Assembly: GCA_965249765.1 (NCBI GenBank)
Contig: CBDFMR010000005.1
Coordinates: 496,001 to 560,000 of the forward strand
DNA from: CBDFMR01 sp965249765
GTDB taxonomy: Bacteria; Bacteroidota; Bacteroidia; Chitinophagales; Saprospiraceae
Direction of reading: 5' to 3'
Length of the DNA stretch: 64,000 nt
A program made the translations under genes and the position numbers. Shown here piece by piece: positions 9,238-17,628 of the stretch (the stretch's first letter is position 1; the number at the start of each line of letters is the position of its first letter). The notes below the pieces were generated by a model that did not search any database, was not told where the DNA came from, and saw only the letters and a program-made list of their open reading frames with translations.

Positions 9238-9245
9238 TAGATTTG
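9238..9245 (+). promoter_or_regulatory. -7 box upstream of the HmuY-like gene
   Basis: TAGATTTG fits TAnnTTTG. It lies 73 bases before the ATG at 9318, leaving a leader that contains the 9-base repeats. No palindromic Fur-type site could be made out. Confidence 0.4.
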
Positions 9246-9282
9246 TATGGAAGGTAACAGCGATCTTTGGAAGTAGACAAAT

Positions 9283-9318
9283 TCATCAAATTCATCAAAA
9301 TCATCAAAATCATCAAAA
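9283..9318 (+). repeat. Four tandem 9-base repeats abutting the start codon
   Basis: Four copies of TCATCAAAA (first copy TCATCAAAT) run from 9283 to 9318, and the last A is the first base of the ATG at 9318. Each unit is nine bases, so copy-number change keeps any upstream reading frame but would alter leader length and the spacing to a ribosome-binding site. Confidence 0.9.
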
Positions 9319-10559
9319 TGAAGAATACAACTCTATCAATCGCATTCATAGTTCTTGCTGTGAGTTTGAATGCGCAGATCAGACAAATATCAGTAGGTGC
9401 CGAGTACAGACAACAGACGTATATTAATCTAAGTACGGGAGAATCATTTAGTCTGGACAATGAAGCCTGGGACATTGCTTTTACCGCACAAGGCCAGCAG
9501 GATGGCGGCGTATTTATCAATGAGTCATCGTCGCTCTCAGGTGCACCCATAGAATTGTATCATGCTGAGGGTTTGACGTGGGAAGATCCCATCACGGACA
9601 CTTCACCTTACGTCGATAGTGTAAGAATCCATAACAACGAGAAAAACTGGTTGTATGGTGCATTTAATGACCTTAGAAATGTTTCTGATCCCTTTGACTA
9701 CGGATGGGGCGCATACAATCCACAAGCACAGCAGGTAGAAGGCAGTCTGGTTTTCGTCATAAAAAAAAGGAATGGTACATTGATAAAATTTCAAATATCT
9801 GCTCTGGACATCAATGGATACCAAATCAGATATGCGGATCTCGATGGATCCAATGAGGTTAGCAAAACCGTATCTAAAGCAATAGATAATGGAGATAAAT
9901 TAATACACTTTTCTTTTGACACTAACGACATTGTTACAATTCCATCTGATTACGATATTATATTCCAAAGATATACCCGACCCTTAGATGATATGCAAGG
10001 TGGGCTGCTTGAATATGTTGTTACTGGTGTTATGCTTGCTCCAGGAGTGGAGGCCGTCATAGCTGATGGCATCGATCCGGCTGATGTGGATGAAGAAGAT
10101 TATGCGAGTGATTATTCTACCTCTCCTATTGCTATTGGACATGAATGGAAATACTTTGACTTCAATCAGGGCTGGGTTATGGAAACAGACGAGGTTTATT
10201 TTGTAAAGGCACGTGATGGTAAGAAGTATAGATTATTGTTTCTTGATTTTGAAGGATCAAGTACGGGTACTACTACGGTCGAGATTGCATTTTTGGGAAC
10301 AAGTGCTACGAACGAGGAGTTATCTTGGTCGTCATCAATAGAAGTCTACCCCAATCCCTTCATCAATCAGATTTCTGTCAAAGGAGATGAATCATTTGCT
10401 TCAGCGTTTCTAGAGTTATACAATAGTAGTGGACAGAAAATTGTCTCCGGCCAAGCAAATAGCGGCACCCTATTTTTATCTGCTGGATTACCAATGGGTA
10501 CGTATTACCTAAGCATAGAGAAGGACGGAAAAAAAATTATCAAGAAACTGGTGAGGTAA
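9318..10559 (+). CDS. HmuY-like protein with T9SS type A sorting domain
   Basis: An exported 413-residue protein, probably a surface or secreted heme-binding protein. The ATG at 9318 gives a signal peptide (MKNTTLSIAFIVLAVSLNA). An in-frame extension upstream encodes only the 9-base repeats and is unlikely to be translated. The region after the signal (YINLSTGESFSLDNEAWDIA, then FINESSSLSGAP) has the order of HmuY-family proteins, and WDIAF and the later KYRLLFLDFEG fit it. The last 75 residues (IEVYPNPFINQISVKGD to KKIIKKLVR) are a type A C-terminal sorting domain of the type IX secretion system. The TonB-dependent receptor gene starts 20 bases downstream, as in hmuY-hmuR pairs. Heme as ligand is inferred. 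Confidence 0.82.
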   Translation: MKNTTLSIAFIVLAVSLNAQIRQISVGAEYRQQTYINLSTGESFSLDNEAWDIAFTAQGQQDGGVFINESSSLSGAPIELYHAEGLTWEDPITDTSPYVDSVRIHNNEKNWLYGAFNDLRNVSDPFDYGWGAYNPQAQQVEGSLVFVIKKRNGTLIKFQISALDINGYQIRYADLDGSNEVSKTVSKAIDNGDKLIHFSFDTNDIVTIPSDYDIIFQRYTRPLDDMQGGLLEYVVTGVMLAPGVEAVIADGIDPADVDEEDYASDYSTSPIAIGHEWKYFDFNQGWVMETDEVYFVKARDGKKYRLLFLDFEGSSTGTTTVEIAFLGTSATNEELSWSSSIEVYPNPFINQISVKGDESFASAFLELYNSSGQKIVSGQANSGTLFLSAGLPMGTYYLSIEKDGKKIIKKLVR

Positions 10560-10578
10560 TTTAAGGAAAGCGGTGATC

Positions 10579-12624
10579 ATGATAAAGCATATAGTCTTAC
10601 TAAGTTTTGTGACCTTACTGGCTGGACAGCTTAGAGGTCAAGTGAATGGTGAAGGAGATGATACCATAGCATATAGCATAGCGCTTGATGATTTTGTCAT
10701 AACAGCACAGTATAGACCGACACATTATAAGAAGGCTGTACACCAAGTTTCTGTTATCGACGAAAAGTCAATACGCGATCATGCAGCGACAAGATTAGAT
10801 GAAATCCTCAAGACCAATGCAGCAGTAAGGCTCGAGGAGGACAATGTATTTGGCTCTCAATTAAGGATGAGAGGACAGTCAGCAAGCAATGTTGCCGTAC
10901 TCGTAGATGGTGTTCCTGTCATAGGAAGGCTTGATGGCGCGCTGGATATATCACAACTCTCGCTGCAGAGTATCAAGCGTATTGAGATGGTAGAAGGACC
11001 TATGTCCAATTACTATGGCAATAATGCGGCAGGAGGAGTTATCAATCTTATTACACAAAAATCTCAACTCAATGTCTGGTCGGGTGAAGTAAAATTAAAA
11101 TACGAAACCATAGGCCTTACCGACATATCAATGGGTCTGTCACATCAGATGGGCAAATGGAGAATCGGACTTTCGGGAAGATATACAGACTATGACCAGT
11201 ATGCTGTCGACAGTTTACGACTGGTGGACACCTATACCCGAGAAAATGGGTCCAATTATACTCTATCTAGATACCCCTGGAATCCCAAAGAGCAGTATGG
11301 AGGAGGTGTGAGTGCAACGTTTCGCCCGGATGAGAACAACAACCTGACATTGAAGTATGACTACAACAAAGAAGAAGTTGGTGATTTTGGTACAGTAAGA
11401 AGGCCACAGTTTGACCCATATTCCAATGATGCCTTCTACATGACACGACGCAACGATGTGGCATTTTTATACAAAGGCATTTTAAGAGATAAGTACTATG
11501 TTGATTTTACATTGGCCAATAATCAATACGATCGTGTCGTCGATGAAAAAAGATACTACATAGAGACCGGGTCTTTTGATGATGAGTTGCAGAGTAGTGA
11601 TAGCCTTAACTTCGACTCATGGTTTTCAAGATTGACGGTAAGCAAGCAGCTCAATCCACACCTTGATCTCTCGGTAGGCTTCAACTATAAGAGAGAGCAA
11701 GGGATGGGAGATCGCATACTCGTTCCCGGCACATCAGACAGTACGAGAGCTATTCTCCATGAGAAAGCCATCTACACAGACCTAAAATACACATGGAGTG
11801 ATTTCCAGCTGGGGCTATCCGCAAGGTTGACCGATAACAGCAGTTACGATATGCACTTGACGCCAGCTGTTGTCGCAAGATATTCTCTGGATAAAGCCTG
11901 GACTCTTCGTGGATCATATGCCCATGGATATAGAAGTCCTTCACTCAAAGAACTCTATATAGAATTCATAGATATCAATCACCACATTCTCGGCAATACG
12001 GAGCTTAAACCAGAAAACTCTAAGGATGTCCAATTGTCACTTGACTATGACGACGACGGCGCCTTTACCTTTGGTATTAACATGTATCAAACAATCGTGA
12101 GTGACCGAATTGCTTGGTTTGAGTTTGATCAACTGAAGTATAGATATGAGAACGTAAACGAATATAACACAACCGGCATAAAAGGAAAGCTTGGAGTGGG
12201 GTATGGCCCCATAAGATATAGTGGATCGGGAAGCCTGAGTCGATGGAAAGTAAACCTAGTAACCGGCGATGGCAGCCATACGGGAAATGTCTTTGATATG
12301 TATCACAACTTGATCGTTGGCACAAAGGACAAACTAAGTTCATTAATGGTAAACTATAGATACATCGGAAGCCAGCCCGTCTTTGGTGAAGAGTCAGATC
12401 AAGCGATTCTCAAAAAGCAAGAAGCCAATCATTTTGTGGATGTGTCAGTAGGGCGGTTTTTCCTTGACAAGAAAATTAACATAAGGATCGGTGTGAAAAA
12501 TATAACTGATACGAGACTAGCGAATATAAGTGGGACATCCACCAGCATTATGCACAGCGACAAAGAGTTTAGAAATACCAGCCGAGGCAGAAGCCTTTTC
12601 GTTCAAGGGGTGTACCGTCTTTAA
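10579..12624 (+). CDS. TonB-dependent outer-membrane receptor (HmuR-like)
   Basis: A 681-residue receptor that takes up a substrate across the outer membrane using TonB energy. ATG 10579 is chosen over GTG 10573 because of the AAGGAAAG ribosome site at 10563-10570. The signal peptide ends near LAGQLRGQ. The plug domain (about 35-160) has the TonB-box-like start SIALDDFVITAQY and then RLDEILKTNAAVRL, QSASNVAVLVDGVPV and GNNAAGGVINLIT. The rest is a 22-strand-type barrel with GYRSPSLKELYIEF and a final RSLFVQGVYRL. Pairing with the HmuY-like gene suggests heme or iron uptake. No carboxypeptidase-like N-terminal domain, so it is not SusC-like. Confidence 0.92.
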   Translation: MIKHIVLLSFVTLLAGQLRGQVNGEGDDTIAYSIALDDFVITAQYRPTHYKKAVHQVSVIDEKSIRDHAATRLDEILKTNAAVRLEEDNVFGSQLRMRGQSASNVAVLVDGVPVIGRLDGALDISQLSLQSIKRIEMVEGPMSNYYGNNAAGGVINLITQKSQLNVWSGEVKLKYETIGLTDISMGLSHQMGKWRIGLSGRYTDYDQYAVDSLRLVDTYTRENGSNYTLSRYPWNPKEQYGGGVSATFRPDENNNLTLKYDYNKEEVGDFGTVRRPQFDPYSNDAFYMTRRNDVAFLYKGILRDKYYVDFTLANNQYDRVVDEKRYYIETGSFDDELQSSDSLNFDSWFSRLTVSKQLNPHLDLSVGFNYKREQGMGDRILVPGTSDSTRAILHEKAIYTDLKYTWSDFQLGLSARLTDNSSYDMHLTPAVVARYSLDKAWTLRGSYAHGYRSPSLKELYIEFIDINHHILGNTELKPENSKDVQLSLDYDDDGAFTFGINMYQTIVSDRIAWFEFDQLKYRYENVNEYNTTGIKGKLGVGYGPIRYSGSGSLSRWKVNLVTGDGSHTGNVFDMYHNLIVGTKDKLSSLMVNYRYIGSQPVFGEESDQAILKKQEANHFVDVSVGRFFLDKKINIRIGVKNITDTRLANISGTSTSIMHSDKEFRNTSRGRSLFVQGVYRL

Positions 12625-12858
12625 ATAGCAGCACTGAAAAGTAGTAATTCACAAAGATAGAAAACAAGGAAGTTGTCCTATCGGGTATCTAAGACAGCTC
12701 TTTCTGTACTAAATAATAAAACGCCGCTCTATTTTTTTGATGAATTCTTGACATTTTATCATTAACACTGCCTGGATTCAAGTAGTATTATCCAACTGAT
12801 GTGGAAACACCCATCCCTATTCAAAGATTATTATCTTGGACATTCATAAAACACAACA

Positions 12859-13242
12859 ATGAAGAATTACATTTTATGGGCACTGCGGATTGCAGTTGCC
12901 ATCATTTTGATCCAAACACTTAGATTTAAATTTTCTGCACACCCGGATAGTGTATACATCTTTACAAAGGTAGGTATGGAACCTACAGGTAGAGTATTAA
13001 TAGGAGTACTTGAGCTTATTGCGGCGATTCTTATCCTTGTTCCAAAGACGGTTTGGGCCGGAGCTTTGCTTACGATCGGTATCGTAGGGGGAGCGATCAT
13101 GATGCACTTGACACAACTGGGTATAGAAGTTCAGGGAGATGGGGGAAGCCTGTTTTATATGGCGATAGTAACGGTACTTATGGGTGCAATAATTTTATGG
13201 TATTATAGAAAAAGTATACCGATTTTTGGAAGTAAACTATAG
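12859..13242 (+). CDS. DoxX family membrane protein
   Basis: A 127-residue inner-membrane protein with four hydrophobic segments, typical of the DoxX/DoxD-like fold: IAVAIILIQTLRFKFSAHPD, VLIGVLELIAAILILVPKTV, GALLTIGIVGGAIMMHLTQLG and LFYMAIVTVLMGAIILW. The motif around EPTGRVLIGVLEL and the HLTQLGIEVQGDGGSLF loop are usual in Bacteroidota members. The biochemical role of most DoxX proteins is unknown; some are linked to redox or thiol stress. It heads a run of five redox-type genes on the plus strand. Confidence 0.85.
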   Translation: MKNYILWALRIAVAIILIQTLRFKFSAHPDSVYIFTKVGMEPTGRVLIGVLELIAAILILVPKTVWAGALLTIGIVGGAIMMHLTQLGIEVQGDGGSLFYMAIVTVLMGAIILWYYRKSIPIFGSKL

Positions 13243-13304
13243 CTAGTCAAAAACAAATTGCCCTCCTGAGTGATTTAACATAGACACAATTTAAATCAAG
13301 TAAT

Positions 13305-13841
13305 ATGTCAAAGAAAATTCTGGCGTTCGGTGTCAGCAGTAGTAGGAATTCCATCAATAAGAAACTAGCAACATGGTCTGCACATCAGGTGTAAGATGGA
13401 GAAGTGACCGTCCTCGATCTGAATGATTTTGAAATGCCTATATATAGCGTTGATAAAGAAAGGGAAGACGGGATTCCTTCATTGGCAACAGAATTTAAAG
13501 AACATATCAATGCAACGGATGGAATTGTCATATCATTTGCCGAGCACAATGGTGCTTATTCTGTGGCCTTCAAGAATATAATGGACTGGATATCAAGGAT
13601 GGACAAAAGTACTTGGGCCGATAAGCCTATGTTCTTAATGGCAACATCTCCTAGAGGTAGAGGAGGAAGCACAGTACTTGAAATAGCCGTAAGCAAGTTT
13701 AAGTATATGACATCTTGGAATATAAGTTCGTTTTCTCTTCCATCCTTCATGGCCAACTTTGACGATGAAACAAGAATAACTGATGGCGAATTATTATCTT
13801 CCTTTCGGGCGCAGCTTGCTATTTTCGCAGACACACTATAG
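13305..13841 (+). pseudogene. NADPH-dependent FMN reductase, interrupted by an in-frame stop
   Basis: A flavodoxin-fold reductase. Translation from ATG 13305 gives MSKKILAFGVSSSRNSINKK, a proper P-loop-like flavin-binding start, but codon 30 is TAA (13392-13394). The frame then continues without shift as DGEVTVLDLNDFEMPIYSVD to the natural stop at 13841. Later motifs are intact: GIVISFAEHNGAYSVAFKNI and the MFLMATSPRGRGG loop. A single base change from a sense codon explains the break. A restart at GTG 13404 would lack the flavin phosphate-binding loop. Either a recent pseudogene or a sequence error. It is followed 21 bases later by carbonic anhydrase. Confidence 0.85.
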
Positions 13842-13862
13842 ACAATATTAAATTAACAAGAT

Positions 13863-14429
13863 ATGACGATAGATCAAATACTGCAAAGACTAAAGGATGG
13901 AAACGCCAGATTTATGGAAGATCATCTAGATGGAAAACTACAGGATAGTTCACGAAGGAATGTCCTTGTAGGCGGTCAGGAGCCGTATGCTATTATACTT
14001 AGTTGTGCTGACAGTCGTGTTGTACCGGAGCTAGCCTTTGACTCTGGACTAGGAGAATTATTTGTCGTGAGAGTGGCGGGAAATGTTGCTAATACATCAT
14101 CTATGGCAAGCATAGAATACGCTGTGGCTCATTGTGGGTCAAGTGTAATTGTTGTATTGGGTCATCAAAGTTGTGGAGCCGTTACGGCAGCCGTAAGTGG
14201 TGGGGACAATGGGCATAACCTCAATCACCTTCTCGCCCATATAACACCAGCATTGGCGATGTCTGATGAAAACTCTGACATCAACGATGTGGTCATGACA
14301 AATGCAAAGCTTGTCGCTAAGGAGCTTGCTGCTCGATCAGAAATAATCCGTGATGCCGAGAAATCCGAAAGTGTAAAGATTGTGCCAGCTTATTATCATC
14401 TTGATACGGGCAGGGTAGAATTCTTGTAG
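13863..14429 (+). CDS. Beta-class carbonic anhydrase
   Basis: Interconverts carbon dioxide and bicarbonate in the cytoplasm. The 188-residue protein has the beta-class zinc ligands in SCADSRV (Cys48, with the Asp50-Arg52 dyad) and LGHQSCGAV (His101, Cys104). Length and order of motifs (NARFMEDH, ELFVVRVAGN, EYAVAHCGSSVIVVLGH) are normal. It sits between the broken FMN reductase and an NTF2-fold gene (4-base gap), so it is part of a likely operon. Confidence 0.95.
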   Translation: MTIDQILQRLKDGNARFMEDHLDGKLQDSSRRNVLVGGQEPYAIILSCADSRVVPELAFDSGLGELFVVRVAGNVANTSSMASIEYAVAHCGSSVIVVLGHQSCGAVTAAVSGGDNGHNLNHLLAHITPALAMSDENSDINDVVMTNAKLVAKELAARSEIIRDAEKSESVKIVPAYYHLDTGRVEFL

Positions 14430-14433
14430 GACG

Positions 14434-14895
14434 GTGAATAGTTTAATAAATAAATTCTATACGGCATTCAATAATCTTGATGCAGAGACGATGGTGGATT
14501 GCTACCACAATGATGTCTATTTTAAAGACCCTGCCTTTGGAGTATTGAAGAATGAACATGCCGGCAATATGTGGCGAATGTTATGTAAAACTCAGAAGGG
14601 AAAGGAGTTTAGGGTTAAATTTTTTGATATAGAAGCTGATGACCAGAAGGGTAGAGCACGATGGGAGGCTCATTATGATTTTAGCAAAACGGGCAGACGA
14701 GTGCACAATGTCATAGGTGCACAGTTTGAATTTAAGGATAGGAAAATTATACGATACATCGATGATTTTGACTTATCCCGTTGGTCGCGTCAGGCACTGG
14801 GAATTAAAGGATATGCGATAGGGTGGACTTCCTTCTTTAGAAAAAGACTCCAGACCCAAACGAGATCATTGTTGCAAAGATCTGAAGAGAAATAG
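14434..14895 (+). CDS. NTF2/SnoaL-fold protein
   Basis: A 153-residue protein of the SnoaL-like, NTF2 superfamily: FYTAFNNLDAETMVDCYHND, VYFKDPAFGVL, MWRMLCKTQKGKEFRVKFFD and RKIIRYIDDFDLSRWSRQAL. The cone-shaped fold usually binds a small hydrophobic ligand or acts as an isomerase or hydrolase; the substrate here cannot be told. It starts with GTG four bases after the carbonic anhydrase stop, so the two are probably translated together. Confidence 0.8.
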   Translation: MNSLINKFYTAFNNLDAETMVDCYHNDVYFKDPAFGVLKNEHAGNMWRMLCKTQKGKEFRVKFFDIEADDQKGRARWEAHYDFSKTGRRVHNVIGAQFEFKDRKIIRYIDDFDLSRWSRQALGIKGYAIGWTSFFRKRLQTQTRSLLQRSEEK

Positions 14896-14921
14896 TTATC
14901 ATAAGACTCTAAACTATAATA

Positions 14922-15353
14922 ATGAAGAAAGTAAGAAAGGAGTATACCAACGGAGAAATTACTGAAGTGTGGCAAAATGATGTCTGTATGCATTCTGGCA
15001 TTTGTGTGAGGGAGCTATCGTCAGTCTTTGTGCCGCGAGAACGACCTTGGATAAATATGGTGGGTGCTAATACAGAAAAGATCACCTCTACCGTAAACAA
15101 ATGTCCATCAGGAGCTATAAGTTATTATTACAATGACCAAGGGCCCGATCCTGATCCTGATTCTGGCGAAAGTGAAACGACGATAGAAATCACTAAGAAT
15201 GGCCCTCTTCTTGTTAATGGCAACATTATCATTAAGGATCTTGAGGGAAACGAAACTAAGAGATCAAAAGTCACGGCCTTATGCCGTTGTGGGGCCTCAG
15301 AAAATAAACCCTATTGTGACGGCGCACATAAAAAGATTGAGTTTGAGGGGTAG
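14922..15353 (+). CDS. 4Fe-4S mono-cluster plus CDGSH iron-sulfur protein
   Basis: A 143-residue two-domain protein. The N-terminal half (about 1-70) is of the divergent Fer4_19 type: DVCMHSGICVRELSSVF and NKCPSGAISYYY carry the Cys ligands. After an acidic Asp-Pro linker the C-terminal half has a CDGSH motif, CRCGASENKPYCDGAHK, which binds a 2Fe-2S cluster by three Cys and one His. Such fusions are usually thought to be redox or electron-transfer proteins, but none here has a known partner. Last gene of the redox cluster, 26 bases after the SnoaL-like gene. Confidence 0.88.
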   Translation: MKKVRKEYTNGEITEVWQNDVCMHSGICVRELSSVFVPRERPWINMVGANTEKITSTVNKCPSGAISYYYNDQGPDPDPDSGESETTIEITKNGPLLVNGNIIIKDLEGNETKRSKVTALCRCGASENKPYCDGAHKKIEFEG

Positions 15354-15475
15354 AGGTATATTAAATTTACCTCAGCCCTGAATCATATTCCTTTCAGTTC
15401 TGATGCTCAAGCGCACGCAGTAAATATTAACATATTCGATGGAGTATGATTGCCCTGCGTTTGTAACTTTAACCG

Positions 15476-17626
15476 ATGGCAAAGAAAAAACGTAAAAAGA
15501 AGCCAACGTATGGTCAGGGTATAATAAAGCCACGGAAAGTTGAATCCAAGGCATTGTCACCATTGTTAAGTGAAGATAAAGAGAAGAAAATTGCAATAGC
15601 CTTAATAGTAATCTCTTACATCATTTACGTTGCATGGGGCATTTTGAGTAATGGTACATGGGATGATGATTGCGTAGGAAGATACTACAATACCATTGAT
15701 GCCTTCAATAACCCCAAACACTTTATCGACCTGTGGAATCGTCCACTTTTTGTTGTGTTGTTTGCCCTCCCTCTGCAATTAGGAAAATTTATGATACCGG
15801 TAATAATGCCTGCTTTTAGTGCCATCAGTGCATGGCTACTTTACAAGAGTGCCAGAATGCTTGGACTTCGACATGCCTTGTTGGTTGTTCCTTTTTTACT
15901 ATTTCAAGCATTCTTTATTGGTATTGGACGCGATGCAATGACTGAGCCTTTGGCCGTGACCATTATATCAGCGGGGATATACTTCTCACTTAAAGAGAAG
16001 TGGATGGCATTCGTATTGGTGGGATCGCTTTTACCACTTGCCAGGACCGAGTTGGCGGTGTTCCTTGTTTTGTGGGCCGTGGTTTTACTATTAAAGAAAC
16101 AGTGGAAGTTGGTACCTTTTTTGGCAACGGGAATCGTATTGTGGAATGTGGGCGGCTGGATTATAGACGGGGACCCACTTTATTTGTATAATGCCATATT
16201 CACCAATGCAGCGGAAGAGAATCGATACGGACATCAGGCTTTCAACACGTATTTCAGCAGATACTTTTACCTCGTAGGACCGGTAGTTTTTTTCTTTTTA
16301 ATTCAAGGATTGATAGATAGGATCCTAAAGAAGGATTTCTCCTTGTTGATTTTAATTCAGTTTATAGTAGGTTTCTGGATGTATACGATTTTTGCATGGA
16401 AGCTTACAATAGGTCAGTCAGCAGGATTCTTGAGGAATTTGCTTCCCTTGTCGCCTATGGTGGCATTGATTGCTCTTTATGGATATAATTTTTGGTTGAA
16501 AGGAATATTGTTGAAAAAGCGGAAAGTCCTAGTGATTTTACTTGCAGTCATCACAACTGCAATTACGGCAGTTTTCTGGAGGAATAATATCAAGTTTCAT
16601 CACAAGATTTCAGATGAATTTGATTTATACAACATACCCATTGTAGCAAGTTTGTTTTTGATAACGGTGTTGATGATGTTTCTTTATAAAAAAGGAGATA
16701 ATCGCATAATGCGTGTTACTTTGATGGCGGTTGTTGCTGTCTTTTTAGTAGGTCATACTCTTGTCACTGAGCCCCCGAATGCCAACATGAATTCAGAGAG
16801 GTACTTAATAGAAAAGGTGGTGGGACTTCATAGTCGTCTCGGACTTGATGAGGCTCCTGCCAATTATATTAATCACCCATGGTTTTATTGGTCATCTGGA
16901 ATAAATAGAGAATCATCAGGGTATTACACGATGACAAAGGAAAATCTTAAAGGTGCTCCTGTGGGTTCGGTAGTAATATGGGAGAAGCATTATGGTAATA
17001 GACTTCAAGGAGATGTTCCATTAGGTAATCTGACTGGAGACAAGAGTTATGTTCAACTTGCTCAGATGTACGCTGATGACATGACAAAAGTCGTGTATCT
17101 GTTTCAGAAGAAAGATGGAAGGAAGGATGATTTAACGTACTATAATGAGGCAGTAGCTAAATCCGGCACTTCTATTGATCTGCTCATTAGAAGAGCTAAC
17201 TACTATATGGGTAAACGAGAATATCAAAAGGCACAGGCAGATGTGAGTGCTGCAAATAGCATCGATGACAATAGCCTTGTGGCCTTGATCACTCAAGGAC
17301 AGATTTACAATGCCACAAAAAACTACACAGAATTGAGTGCTGTAGCAGACAAAATTATCGTGATTAACGATGAGGTTCCTACGGCATATACATTTAAAGG
17401 CATTGTCCTTTTTGGGCAATCAAATTTTAAAGCGGCAATTGACCAGTTTAAACTCTCCTTAGAGAAGAATAAGGAACAGTCGGGCGTAAATTACAACATA
17501 GGAATCTCCTATTTGAGACTTCAGAACACTCAGGAGGCGTGCAAATATTTTCGATTGGAGAAGGCAAAAAAATCTCCACACTCGAGTACCGATCAAATGC
17601 TAAAACAACACTGTGGAGAGAAATAA
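15476..17626 (+). CDS. GT-C type glycosyltransferase-like membrane protein with C-terminal TPRs
   Basis: A 716-residue protein. A Lys/Arg-rich N-terminus (MAKKKRKKKPTYGQG) precedes about ten to twelve hydrophobic segments (about 38-430). The first periplasmic loop has NGTWDDDCVGRYYNTIDAF with an acidic cluster, and IGRDAMTEPLAVTIIS follows, both in the style of dolichyl-phosphate-mannose-type or GT39/GT83 enzymes. Residues about 555-705 form tetratricopeptide repeats (YYMGKREYQKAQADVSAANS, AIDQFKLSLEKNKEQSG). The substrate is unknown. It converges with trhO, two bases apart. Confidence 0.72.
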   Translation: MAKKKRKKKPTYGQGIIKPRKVESKALSPLLSEDKEKKIAIALIVISYIIYVAWGILSNGTWDDDCVGRYYNTIDAFNNPKHFIDLWNRPLFVVLFALPLQLGKFMIPVIMPAFSAISAWLLYKSARMLGLRHALLVVPFLLFQAFFIGIGRDAMTEPLAVTIISAGIYFSLKEKWMAFVLVGSLLPLARTELAVFLVLWAVVLLLKKQWKLVPFLATGIVLWNVGGWIIDGDPLYLYNAIFTNAAEENRYGHQAFNTYFSRYFYLVGPVVFFFLIQGLIDRILKKDFSLLILIQFIVGFWMYTIFAWKLTIGQSAGFLRNLLPLSPMVALIALYGYNFWLKGILLKKRKVLVILLAVITTAITAVFWRNNIKFHHKISDEFDLYNIPIVASLFLITVLMMFLYKKGDNRIMRVTLMAVVAVFLVGHTLVTEPPNANMNSERYLIEKVVGLHSRLGLDEAPANYINHPWFYWSSGINRESSGYYTMTKENLKGAPVGSVVIWEKHYGNRLQGDVPLGNLTGDKSYVQLAQMYADDMTKVVYLFQKKDGRKDDLTYYNEAVAKSGTSIDLLIRRANYYMGKREYQKAQADVSAANSIDDNSLVALITQGQIYNATKNYTELSAVADKIIVINDEVPTAYTFKGIVLFGQSNFKAAIDQFKLSLEKNKEQSGVNYNIGISYLRLQNTQEACKYFRLEKAKKSPHSSTDQMLKQHCGEK

Positions 17627-17628
17627 CA

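Noticed and set aside
9267..9317. Upstream extension of the HmuY-like gene from an in-frame start
   Set aside because: It only encodes the 9-base repeats as Lys-Phe-Ile units and would hide the signal peptide.
15464..15471. TAACTTTA as promoter of the GT-C gene
   Set aside because: One base off the consensus and only four bases before the ATG, so too close for a normal leader.
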